Both the position numbers and the translations under genes were made by a program. A DNA stretch of 64,000 bases, taken from Paramacrobiotus metropolitanus. Taxonomy: Eukaryota; Tardigrada; Eutardigrada; Parachela; Macrobiotidae. Of the stretch, positions 41,063-51,758 are shown one piece after another (the first letter of the stretch is position 1; every line of letters begins with the position of its first letter). The notes below the pieces were generated by a model. It searched no databases. It saw only the letters and a program-made list of their open reading frames with translations, and was not told the DNA's origin. The stretch is from the NCBI RefSeq assembly GCF_019649055.1, contig NW_026570330.1, forward strand, positions 62,001 through 126,000. Direction: 5' to 3'.

Positions 41063-42664
41063 CATGCATGACGATAAAAAATACTGGTCAGTCGCTTTGC
41101 GGGTCAAAAATTGAATGATGAAACCGTGGAGTGGGCAGCAAGGCATATCCACTAAGTATAAATCGCCGGCCGGCACTGAGTTCGAACAAGGAAACCGTTG
41201 TTTGTGCATTACGCATCAAAACGAGACATTTACATTTATGGGCCGAGTTACTGGGCAGAGTTGTCAGGGTGGTACCGACTGTAATGCCAGCGATGGAACA
41301 CGAATTAAGAACCAGCACATAAATACTTCGGCGTTTTTGGCATTCCGGACATTTTCACAATATGGACTGGCGTTCCGAAGGTACCGGGCACCAGACACAC
41401 ACATTGTATTTTGTGCGCAGTGCCACATGCCATACACTTTTCAACAAATGGTCAAGCGATAATACTGTCTTGCACTAGCCTGCACACGAGATAAAAAAAA
41501 ACTATCAAGTTTAACGCCGAAAATACCCTGTGTCCGGTACGCGAATTCTTGTAATAACAGTGTCCGGAATGGGATAAAAGCCGAAAGTACAGGCAGTCAA
41601 CGTTTTCCGGTCGTCTTAGGAAAACATTGACTGCAAGCAGAATACACCTTGTGCATGACATAACTTTGTGCATGACGTAGCTTTGTGCCCGTATTAGCTA
41701 CAGCATTTCTGTGCCGTGTTGCTTCTGTATTGTACGTATTACCGAGTACTGTTGTTGAACGGAGTGTGGAGACTTGCCTAGCCTAGCATATATTTTGATG
41801 TTCATCGCGAGTAAGGATATGTGATAGTGCCTGTTGACAGGCTTGGCTACTCAATAAACCATCAATCAATCGTACCTGTTCAGCTGAATACACGCACACA
41901 ACGTTCAACAGCCCGAACGACAGGACATACGTCACCAGGGCGATAACTAAGTCGGTTGATGGCTGTTGGCCGGCCGGCAGCCAACTATCATCGAATGTCT
42001 TCCCAATAATTCCCGCTACCGCCGCAAAGCAGCGCACCCCGGCAACAGTCGACAGACACTCCGCCAAATCGCGCACAATGCCGGCCAGCTGTGATTGGCG
42101 AACATAATCGTCAACAGCCACCAATCCCGCGCTGACCACTTGCTGACGCAGATGCACCGTCGCCCGCTGCACAATAACGCTGGTGCTGATGATGACAAAC
42201 ACGAGAAACCCAAGCAACAGGTCCCGGCCGAGATATGTCACATCGATCATGGCCAGGGAGATGTGTGCCCACCAGCCAATCAGCCAGGGCGGGGCTTTCA
42301 GGAAGAAATAAGTGACAGTCGACATCACCGTCTGCCGGTGGAAGAAGAAATAGGCGCTCTTACCGAAAGGCGAAAGCTATGGCTATGAAAGCCCAAGTGC
42401 CTGCAACGTACAGCCGCAGGTCGTGGCGCGTTATTAGCGAGCCGTAATGCTGATCGAGATTTTTGATCAGTTCAACGATTCTCTGGCTGGATCTCTGCAT
42501 AAGAACGATGCACACTAAGTTAGGCAGGAGCTCCGATATGTCGACCAGCTGGATAACGACGGACGTGAACCAGCTGCGGAATTGTCCGGAAGAGAACATG
42601 TAGATGTCCAGATAAGCCGAGTAACCGTACGAACCCAGAATGATTGTCAGGTAGGTATACATGG

Positions 42665-43457
42665 TAGAGCCCTGCACGAGCCGAGCAGCTCGGCTCGGCT
42701 CACGAGCGCTCGCCGCTCGCGAGCGCTTCGAGCGAGCAGACGCCGTTTTGCGTTTTTGCGAACGAGCTGAGCATCAGGAAAAAATTAGCGAGCGAGCCGA
42801 ACGAGCAGGACAGTCGGATGCGAGCGATCCCGAGCTGACCGCCTCATATTGTGCGATCCGAAGAAACTTCTACAAGAAATTGCGTAAAAGAGCTCCAAAG
42901 CCTTAATCCACCGCCAGCTTCGCTTCGCGCGAGCACGTTTTCACTGTGGACTGTGGTTTTGTTAACACGATGCTAGCGACAGTTCGGTAGCTAACATAAG
43001 AGTACAGAGACAACCTTAAGAATCTTTCTGTGGTATCATTCAAAGTGCTTGTTACACAAGGGTCAGAGATGAAATTTGATTTCGAAACCAGGAAATTCTG
43101 TTGGTAAAAAACGAAACCACCATAAAAAAAAGTGCCTGGGTGGAGGTTAAGTAGAAAAACCATAGACCAGCCACCAAAGTGCTCCTAGCAAAAATCAAAT
43201 TTAGTAAAAGCTAGTCGCCTACAACAAATTTTTTAAATTTTGGTCTATGTGAAATTTTTTTGTCGAGCTTACGAGCGAGCCGATTTTTGACCATAACAAA
43301 ATACGAGCGAGTTGAACGAGCTGGAACAAAGAAAAATTGAAAAACGAGCGAGTTGAGCGAGCAGAGGTTTGAGCGCGAGCGAGCTGAGCGAGCAGGAAAT
43401 TGTGAAAAACTCAAATGAGCGAGTCGAGCAGCACTTTTGCTGCTCGTGCAGGGCTCT
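42665..43457. mobile_element. hAT-type non-autonomous element, copy 1, in GRL-A exon 1
   Basis: Terminal inverted repeats TAGAGCCCTGCACGAGC and 8-bp target duplications ATACATGG (42657-42664, 43458-43465), the hAT signature. 793 bp. Subterminal arrays of GAGCGAG(C/T)-like words at both ends; the interior has no transposase. Nearly identical to copy 2 in the opposite orientation. Confidence 0.9.
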
Positions 43458-43575
43458 AATACATGGTGTAGCGCAGGAGGCGTGCCGACTTGTTTTCGCA
43501 AGGATAAGCGAAATACCCACACGTCTGCAGTAAAATGGCCCACGTGCGAGTAATATTCCAAATACTGATCTGCAT

Positions 43576-44153
43576 ATTGGTTTTTTTTCAGTAGGTGCGG
43601 TACGCGTATATTAAAGTATTCGATTGATGCTAACAATGTGTGGAGGTTGCTGGTCAGGATAAATAAAGTGGCTCGCTAACATGGGTGTTTATTTCGCTTC
43701 CGTGTGTATGTTTGCAAGCGGATAAATTTTCGCCTACAATTTGCACAACTGTCTGTCGGCATTTATTCCGGCGATCCGTCGGCATTTATTCCGGCGATCC
43801 GATACAAGCCCGTCAACCTACCTCAAAGAAACATGTGGTTTGATGCGCAAGACAGGCTAGTACTACAGTTCCACTTGCAAGTTAAGGGAAACGTGATGGT
43901 GCACAGCACATGATTAGTGTACGTATCGGTACATAATTTTTTTTAAAATTCGAATTTTGAAGCTTCTGAAATTCTGTTTGAATTTCTTAAGAAAAGATGT
44001 AGAAACGTGGCTCGGTGGAAAGAACGATCTTGATATTTACGTGTGTTTACGTGCAAATTCGAAGAGAAGATCCCATAATGAGACTTTTGGTGCATCTGTT
44101 TGCGTTTAATCATGCATAGTCTCCCACAATTATTACAGAATCACTACCAAAAC
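43576..44153. other. Spacer between receptor exon 1 and the second hAT
   Basis: A 23-bp tandem duplication (CGGCATTTATTCCGGCGATC plus 3 bases) near 43758-43803. Otherwise probably the GRL-A upstream region. Confidence 0.5.
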
Positions 44154-44161
44154 ATTAGCAG

Positions 44162-44959
44162 TAGAGCCCTGCACGAGCAGCAAAAGTGCTGCTCGACTCG
44201 CTCATTTGAGTTTTTCACAATTTCCTGCTCGCTCAGCTCGCTCGCGCTCAAACCTCTGCTCGCTCAACTCGCTCGTTTTTCAATTTTTCTTTGTTCCAGC
44301 TCGTTCAACTCGCTCGTATTTGTTATGGTCAAAAATCGGCTCGCTCGTAAGCTCGACAAAAAAATTTCACATAGACCAAAATTTAAAAAATTTGTTGTAG
44401 GCGACTAGCTTTTACTAAATTTGATTTTTGCTAGGAGCACTTTGGTGGCTGGTCTATGGTTTTTCTACTTAACCTCCACCCAGGCACTTTTTTTTATGGT
44501 GGTTTCGTTTTTTACCAACAGAATTTCCTGGTTTCGAAATCAAATTTCATCTCTGACCCTTGTGTAACAAGCACTTTGAATGATACCACAGAAAGATTCT
44601 TAAGGTTGTCTCTGTACTCTTATGTTAGCTACCGAACTGTCGCTAGCATCGTGTTAACAAAAACCACAGTCCACAGTGAAAACGTGCTCGCGCGAAGCGC
44701 GAAGCTGGCGGTGGATTAAGGCTTTTGGAGCTCTTTTTACGCAATTTCTTGTAGAAGTTTCTTCGGATCGCACAATATGAGGCGGTCAGCTCGGGATCGC
44801 TCGCATCCGACTGTCCTGCTCGTTCGGCTCGCTCGCTAATTTTTTCCTGATGCTCAGCTCGTTCGCAAAAACGCAAAACGGCGTCTGCTCGCTCGAAGCG
44901 CTCGCGAGCGGCGAGCGCTCGTGAGCCGAGCCGAGCTGCTCGGCTCGTGCAGGGCTCTA
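44162..44959. mobile_element. hAT-type non-autonomous element, copy 2
   Basis: 798 bp, same ends as copy 1, inverted relative to it. Target duplications ATTAGCAG at 44154-44161 and 44960-44967. It lies just downstream of ICK-14, on that gene's 3' side. Confidence 0.9.
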
Positions 44960-45025
44960 ATTAGCAGGAAAATTGTCAAGGAAGATCTTTCGGAAAGACA
45001 GCGAGCAGCAAAACAAAGGCTGATT

Positions 45026-45400
45026 TTACAGACAGACGCCGTGTTGGCCGGTGACGGGGACGTAGCAGATGCCGTTGCAGCAGTGCTCGTCGGCATAGCA
45101 GTAGTTGTTGATGTGCCGGCATTCCGCGCGCTTCCGCCGCCCCTGACTGCCCCCATTGATGTAGACGCTGCCGCCCTGTCCTCCAAAACCAACACCGCCG
45201 TGTGCTATGGTGGTGTTGCATCCACCGCTTCCACCTGAAGATCCTCCGGGCGGATTCATCCCGTTCCGTATGGTCGTCAATCCGGAGCCGATGCTGACTA
45301 ACTTCGCAAAATCGAAGGCGCTGCTATGGGATGGATATAACGAAAGAAGACACAGTATCGACAGAGCAACGGCAATAGAAACTGGCAGTGCCATTTTCAT
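45026..45400 (-). CDS. ICK-14: subfamily A cysteine-knot peptide precursor
   Basis: 124 residues (MKMALPVSIAVALSILCLLS). Signal ends near SHSSA, then FDFAKLVSIGSGLTT. The propeptide carries an extra cysteine (GGCNTTIAHGG), unique in the family, and the segment between SVYI and the cleavage site is shortened to NGGSQGRRKR. The mature knot is canonical (YVPVTGQ). Divergent from PIR-3, 492 bp between. A hAT copy ends 66 bp past the stop. Confidence 0.9.
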   Translation of the reverse strand: MKMALPVSIAVALSILCLLSLYPSHSSAFDFAKLVSIGSGLTTIRNGMNPPGGSSGGSGGCNTTIAHGGVGFGGQGGSVYINGGSQGRRKRAECRHINNYCYADEHCCNGICYVPVTGQHGVCL

Positions 45401-45892
45401 ACGTTGAGAAACGAGTTTGTCTAGAAAATAAATTGAGATAATGGGGTAATTTCAACCGTAATTGGGAAAAGTATTAGTAGAGAAGTCTGTCGCGTGGCTT
45501 AAGTACCGCTTTGGCGGCTGACTAAATGCGTCGGCGATGTTTATCGGCATTTGTCAGCCGACTCAGTTCCGTAAGATGGCATCGCTACATCAAGATTTCA
45601 GCGTAATCAGTCCTACACCGATACTATGTACAGCGGTTGGTGACACGTCCTTTCCGGTGCTATTCGCAGGAATGCTACGTGGTCAGTTGGTTCAACCCGG
45701 AAGCGCCGTCTTCCTGAACTAAACGACCGCAAATTCTTCTAACGCATTTGCAAACGTACAAATTCATCTGTTTCGCTATCGATTCCAGCTTATGCGGATC
45801 CCTCAGCAGAAGCCAGATTTCGGTTGTCTTATGCTTTTTTTAAAAAAAGGTCACGCCGTTTATAATTAGCTGTTCGAGTGGCCCAGTGTCGC
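45401..45892. promoter_or_regulatory. Shared promoter of ICK-14 and PIR-3
   Basis: 492 bp. ACCGCTTTGGCGGCTGACTA, GATGTTTATCGG and GTCAGCCGACTCAGTTCCG (about 45507-45573) match the 19.85-kb spacer. TTTATAATTA near 45858 is the likely PIR-3 box. Confidence 0.6.
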
Positions 45893-46153
45893 ATGATGTT
45901 TGCAGCGTGCTTTGTGATACTGGCGGCAACGGGGTTCAGTATCTGCCCCGCCCGTCCCTCTGACGATTGGATCGGGCTGGATTCGGACAATCACCGCATG
46001 TCCAGCGCCGACGTTGTCAACATCGCTTACCAGTCTTGGCCAGGTGGAGACGGGTCTGTGCGCGTCTTCACCGGATCCGATGCGGCACCTGAATTGGCTC
46101 GGTTTCGAAATGAGTTTTTGAAGGCATTCCCCATAAGACTGCCCGGCTTGTGA
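45893..46153 (+). CDS. PIR-3: divergent member of the FPIRLPG peptide family
   Basis: 86 residues from the first ATG (45893, MMFAACFVILAAT). The open frame extends five codons upstream to a GTG where PIR-1 has ATG, so the start codon may have been lost and replaced by an internal one. The middle has changed (DDWIGLDSDNHRMSS) while GGDGSVRVFTGSDAAPELAR and FPIRLPGL are kept, showing that the C-terminal block is the constrained part and likely the active peptide. Confidence 0.75.
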   Translation: MMFAACFVILAATGFSICPARPSDDWIGLDSDNHRMSSADVVNIAYQSWPGGDGSVRVFTGSDAAPELARFRNEFLKAFPIRLPGL

Positions 46154-47547
46154 TGCCGCTGTCGTCTCCAACAACATTATATATCGTCCAACTCACTGCT
46201 CGAAGGCGCATGGATCGGTTTTCGTGTGGCGTGGCAAAAATGTTGTGATTTGTCTTGTTAACTTTTTTCTTTGGCATTTGGCATTCGTCCGTTAACTGAA
46301 GTCACTTAAATTTGCGTGAGTAAAGTTGCTGAGTTTGATGGTTCTGAAGAGCGCTAAATAATGTAAGGTATCTGCGAGCGCTAAATAATGTAAGGTATCT
46401 GCGTTTAATAAACGTCCTGCGAAAAACAAGTGCGCTGTTTTGTCTTTGCTTTCGAAATACCTTTATACAGATAGGCAAACTCGCTACACAAAATTAACGA
46501 CATAGCAGTACTGCAGGTTACTTGTGTCGAAGAGCTCGGTACAAGCTGTTTTGTAGCTGATTTCACGTTGAGCACAACTGCCACATGTTATCTTGCCACA
46601 TTTCCGGTTTCTCAGTTTTCAGCATTATGTATTCAGTTAGATGAACGTCACGAGAAACGGCATGTTACAGAGCCTTCTTATTATCTCGGCAGGAACCTTC
46701 TCACAAATTGGCATTATGACTGTATTTACCACGGGGTACGATGTCATGGCATATGGTCATCGAATTTTTCGTATTTTTGAATTCGATTATTCGATTCTCG
46801 GTTATTCGATTCAAATGGGGACATCGAAAAAGCCACGACGTCCGTCCTTGTAAAATCTTTTACACTTTAGACAGATAAGAGGAGATATGAACTCATGGAA
46901 GAAAAAGAAGGTAACTAGACAAGAAAGAAATGCTTCCTTGCAGCGAAGGTACTAGTACTAATAAAACATAGCAAATCATACTCACAAGTTACAACAGTCA
47001 ATATCGTATCCTTTCTTTAGCCACTCGGCTACACGTGAGATTACAGCTTATAAGACGCCATCAGTGTATGTATTGCTTGTGCGGCATTATGTTGCGTTGG
47101 ATTACAGTCAGTGTATCACTTGTTCAGCTGCTGCTACCGGAAATATGATGCATCCGATAAGATCGCACGTGTTTTAGCAATTATCCTTGATCTCTGAAAA
47201 AGGCTAGTTAGCATTTCTGCGGAAGATGTTACACATTTCTTCGAACGAGTGGTGAAGTCCCTCGATTTTTCTAACTTCCTGTACAGAGTACACTTACAGT
47301 TATCTGCCGCTTCAACTGTTTCGTCAAGTGCATTGATCAACGCAACTTCCGGATTTGGAACAATATAAAGCCGTCCTTGAATAGTTGCAACTTCACAGTT
47401 CACGCATCGATTTTCTTTTCGAAGCGTTTTTCCACCTGACTAGTAACCGACAAGGTAGTCAAATATCCAAATTACTTGCGACAAGCAGCATCGCGTAGTA
47501 CTTCTTCCAGTGCCCTTATAGCGTTAGCACTCGCTGAACCTTCCAGA
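46154..47547. other. Intergenic region and ICK-15 promoter
   Basis: A tandem duplication of 27 bp (GAGCGCTAAATAATGTAAGG plus TATCTGC) lies near 46350-46402. The CCGGAAATATGATGCATCCG, GCACGTG and TATCCTTGAT module is at about 47145-47200. AATATAAAGCCG near 47370 is the TATA-like box. Confidence 0.55.
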
Positions 47548-47928
47548 ATGCACGTCAGAATGGGCGCTGTGTCCGTAGTGTGTCTGTTATTGTGCAGCCA
47601 TTTTCTGACGTGTGACGCTTTCAGCATCTGGACTAGTTTATTCGGCGGCGACAACAACGGAGGCGGCAGTAACGGTGGAGGAGGCGGAGGAGTATCTAAC
47701 CGCAACGAGGCACACGGCGGCGTCGGATTGGGCGGACAGGGAGGCAGCGTTTACATCGACATGAGCGGCCGTTCTGGAAGCGGCAACAGCGGATTCGAGC
47801 GGCGCAGTCACGGACGGCGGAAGCGGAATGCCGACACCGTAACAACTACTGCGGCACCGACGGACAGCGGTGCAACAACGTCTCCATCGTTCATGGTGTC
47901 GAACAGTACGGTGTTTGCCGCCTCTTAA
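47548..47928 (+). CDS. ICK-15: second family member with the frame-shifted Thr-rich tail
   Basis: 126 residues from 47548 (MHVRMGAVSVVCLLLCSHFL). As in ICK-13 everything up to FERRSHGRRKR is canonical and the DNA after it is a frame-shifted knottin exon: NADTVTTTAAPTDSGATTSP, then SFMVSNSTVFAAS. The tail is 12 residues longer than in ICK-13. A separate in-frame stretch upstream of 47548 is not conserved and is not coding. Confidence 0.78.
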   Translation: MHVRMGAVSVVCLLLCSHFLTCDAFSIWTSLFGGDNNGGGSNGGGGGGVSNRNEAHGGVGLGGQGGSVYIDMSGRSGSGNSGFERRSHGRRKRNADTVTTTAAPTDSGATTSPSFMVSNSTVFAAS

Positions 47929-48527
47929 TTCTGATGGGATTCGTTTTGTACTTGCTAGGATGTCATTTTTATTTTTACTGTTTCATGAACGCTAATCTGT
48001 CTCATGGCTTTTGCCATTATCTGTACTTCTATGCGGAAACATAAATTTTGGAATGCAACAAATTGAATTTCAAAATGCATTGTTTAACGGAAGTGCTGCA
48101 GTCCTCCTGATTTTCGAACGTGTCTTGTCTACTGATATTGTATTATATTATTATCTACATTCGAAACAGTTATGACAGGAACTACTAACCAACGCAGTGT
48201 TTGGGCGAACGACTGAACCGATTTCGACGCGGTAAAGTGCGCCAGGTTCGCCGCAACGGCGCAAAGGTTTATACGTCACTGCTGTAACGATACGCCCCAA
48301 CGGGGGATGATTAGCCCCAAAAAGCAAATTGTTGCCATGGGCCTCCATAGACAAACATCGGCAAATACTTTGTCCGTTCCGAATAACCGAGACATACCGC
48401 GACGATCGTCATCGCGCCGTTGGAAAATATCGAAAAATTAAGCAAAACATTCTAAAAATGAATTGTGGTCAATCCCACCGGCGTGATCAATATTCCTCGA
48501 TTTCTTTGATACACTAGATTTCTTAGA

Positions 48528-48625
48528 TTTGTTAGAATTCTTAGGTTTCTTAGGTTTCTTACGTTTCTTAGGTTTCTTAGGTTTCTTAGGTTTCTGAGGT
48601 TTTCTAAGGTTTTCTTAGTTTCTTA
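48528..48625. repeat. (TTTCTTAGG)n minisatellite
   Basis: Degenerate 9-bp tandem repeat about 100 bp after the first unit. Confidence 0.75.
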
Positions 48626-49942
48626 GTTTTTCTCACATCTTATTCACCGAAAAATAACATTCGCGGAAAAACTAAACATTAAACTAATTGTTGATTACTG
48701 TAAGTACGACCAACATCAAATTCCAGTGGGCGTAATTCTTAGGTTTTTAAATACTTGATTATTAATAGTTATTAGGGTATTCGCCGAAAATCAGCACTCC
48801 CGAAAAAGCTGCGCGAAGGTAGATTTCCGTATACTGGTTAACTACATCCGTAACAGCCGTGACGGCCTTTGCTAAGAAAATTATGTTTGGACGAACGGGT
48901 AGGCCGATTTTGACGCGGTAAAGAGCGCCAGAATCGTCGCAACGAAGCGGGTGATGTTGCGCTATTGCCGATCTGATGCGCCTCAAAGGGGGAGCACGAC
49001 CCTCAAAAAACAAATTGTTGCCATGGGCCTGCATGTCGCGGCTTCGGACCTCGCTCCAAACTAAGTACGGTACTAGTTAAGCACAGTGTTGTGACTTAAG
49101 TATCTTCTCCGTTGCGTAAAGGACACAACACTCCTCGGCCACCGGCCTCGATGCGCAAAAAAAAACGAAATTGAATCGCGAAAACTAACGCCGATCGCCA
49201 AACCGACGCCGACGAATTAGATACGGATGTAGTGCTCCGTAAACTGGTTAACTACATCCGTAACAACCGTGACGGCATAAGGTAAAAAAACCTATGTTTG
49301 GGAGATTGGGTAGGCCGATTTCAACGCGGTCAAATGCGCCAGAACCGTTGCAACGACGCGATGGATGTTACGCTATTACCGAGACGATGCCCCTCGAGGG
49401 GAAAAAAGGGGACCGGAAAGGAAAGTTGTTTCCATGGGCCTCCATAGACATACATGGACAAGTTGTTCTCATGTCCGTAAATGACACGACACACCTCGGC
49501 CACCGGCCTCGATGCGAACAACACCTTAAATTAATCAACAAAATCCGACGCCGACAAACTGGTTACGGATGTAGTCCTCCGTAAACTGGTTATCTACATC
49601 CGTAACATCTTATACACGAGTATGCTTTGTTCCGAATGATTGGGCGAACGGCTGGGCCGATTTTCACGCAGAAAAGTGCGTTAGAATCGTCGCAACGGCG
49701 CCGGTAATGTTACGCTATTGCTTAACCGATGCGCCCCAACGGGGAAACGGAGGCCCTAAAAAAGAAATTGTTGCCATGGGCCCCCATAGACGAACGTGGG
49801 CTATTCATTTGTACAGTCGCAGCGACAGAGGCAGCCCGGGGCCTTCGGCATCGTTTCGGCAAAAAAAATGTAAAAAATCGTAAAAAATATGACAAATAAT
49901 GTTAATCAAGCTGGCGACTAATGTAATCGGTTTTCTTGCTTT

Positions 49943-50060
49943 GTTTCTTAGATTTCTTAGATTTCTTAGATTTCTTAGATTTCTTAGATTTCTTAGATTT
50001 CTTAGATTTCTTAGATTTCTTAGATTTCTTAGGTTTCTTAGGTTGCTCATATTTCTTACG
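49943..50060. repeat. (TTTCTTAGA)n minisatellite
   Basis: About 12 units, almost perfect. Because 9 is a multiple of three and no unit has a stop it makes ORFs on both strands (FLRFLR, RNLRNL) that are not genes. Confidence 0.9.
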
Positions 50061-51758
50061 TTTTTAAGGCTTACAAGTCTTACGCTCGTGAAATTTTTTT
50101 AATACAGAGATTCGTATGTCTTTAAACAAAAATTTCGAAACTAATGTACGCCACGACAATACGTACGGATGTAGATCCCGTAAACTGGTTATATGAATAC
50201 TAAACATCTCTTGCAGACCTTCGGCCTCTTCTGATTGTAACGCATGATCTCCGCTTCTATCCAATCGATTTTTCTGCTTCAAATTGCACAAGAATCATGC
50301 CAGTGCGGGGAGTGTTCTTAGACTCCTGACCTTTCGCCATCGCGATCGCGGTAGGCCCAGTGGTCACTGAAAAGCTTGTTACCATGGATGCCATAGGGCT
50401 AAGATGGGCAGCTCTGTTGCCCCGGGCATGATAAATTTGAACAAGAAAAATTTCTGGTTTCGCCTCTGCGTTTCTTGTGCTCCCCTGGCTGAGGGAACAC
50501 TTAACAAATCACTTCGCCCTTTGATAAGCCACTACAGCAGCTTCTCAGATTCAGTAGAATTCAGTAGAATAAGCAGAAACTTAGCAGCTGAGCTATGAAC
50601 CAAAAAACTTTACCAGCAAAAGGTCAATACTCCACGATTCTCACCGCAGGCAACCATCCTGAATAAGTAGCTGTCTGGCTTTGCCATTCTGACTTTACAA
50701 CACAATCCAACACATGAAGATACGAAGTAATTTTAAATAGTCGTAAGCCAATATTCATCCATGCTCATCTTGTTATATGAATACTAAACATCTCTTGCAG
50801 AGGTTCGGCCTCTCTTCATTGTCCCGGGTAATCTCAGCTCCTGATAAACCGATTTTCATGCTTTAACATATTCTAGAATCCTTTCAGGGCGGTGGGTGTT
50901 GTGAGACTAATGACCTTTTGCTATTTTATGAATTCTCAGGCCGGTGGTCACTCCAAAGCTTGTTACCATGGTTGCCATAGGGCTAACATGAGCTGACCTG
51001 TTACCACGGGCACGTTATACTGCACTTGCACAACAAACAGTTGGCTTCGCCTGTTTTTCTTGTGGTTAACCGACGGAAACCGTGCTTGTGTCAATCAATT
51101 CATAATTTGATATTGGATCTTTTCTAGATTTTGATAAGATCTGAAATGAAGTCGAAAAGCATATTACCGTTTTCTGGTATTTCACTTGATTCACTGTCGC
51201 ACCTTGCGGCCCAATGTACTGAGCTGTATCAACAGTTCGGTCAATCTTTCGCATAATTATAGCAGCCCTGTTCACTAAACAGTGATACTATGACGTAATT
51301 CTACGACTTCGAGTAACAATAAAGTCCTAACTCACTTATTTACAGTACCTAGTCGTAAGCCAATATTCATCCGTGCTCAGCTTGTTATCTACATTCGTAA
51401 CCACGTATACACGATTGATAATGTAGCCAATGTTTGGGCGAATGGCTGAACCGATTTCGACGCGGCCAAGTGCGTTAAATTCGTCTCAACGGCGCGAATG
51501 TTCTTACGCTATTGCGCCATCGATACGCCCCAAAAGGGAAGGAGTAGCCCCAAAAAACAAATTGTTGCCATGGGCCCCCATAGACGTACATGGTAAATGC
51601 ATTGTCTGTTCGCGGACCGTTCGGAAAAACCGAGACAGACCGCGGCCTTCGGCATCGGCACGTTACAAAGTATTGAAAATTTAAGAAACATGTGCAAAAA
51701 TTAATCGCAGTCAATCCCACCAGCGTGATCGATATACCTCGTGTTCTTTCATATACGA

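Larger units (their letters stand above)
39695..43575 (-). pseudogene. Chemoreceptor GRL-A: 7TM gustatory-like receptor, disrupted by a hAT and a frameshift
   Basis: Minus strand. Exon 1 (43575-41876) starts MQISIWNITRTWAILLQTCG. It is interrupted after TMY by the hAT element 42665-43457 and resumes at 42664 (TYLTIILGSYGYSAYLDIYM). Near 42330-42370 the frame changes, with a stop after IAIAFAFR. The rest (VTYFFLKAPP to VYSAEQ) is open. Exon 2 (40166-40002, 55 codons: GEQMADTTELCLRL) and exon 3 (39832-39695, VGAALAGTLMVFAELASG) are intact with CAG acceptors and GT donors, all introns phase 0. Paralogue of GRL-C. Intron 1 contains a 0.7-kb inverted-repeat element. Multi-pass topology, length and exon plan fit the invertebrate Gr/Or superfamily. 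Confidence 0.8.

Noticed and set aside
49805-50102. ORFs of repeated FLRFLR (plus) and RNLRNL (minus)
   Set aside because: They are translations of the 9-bp minisatellite, which lacks stops in several frames.
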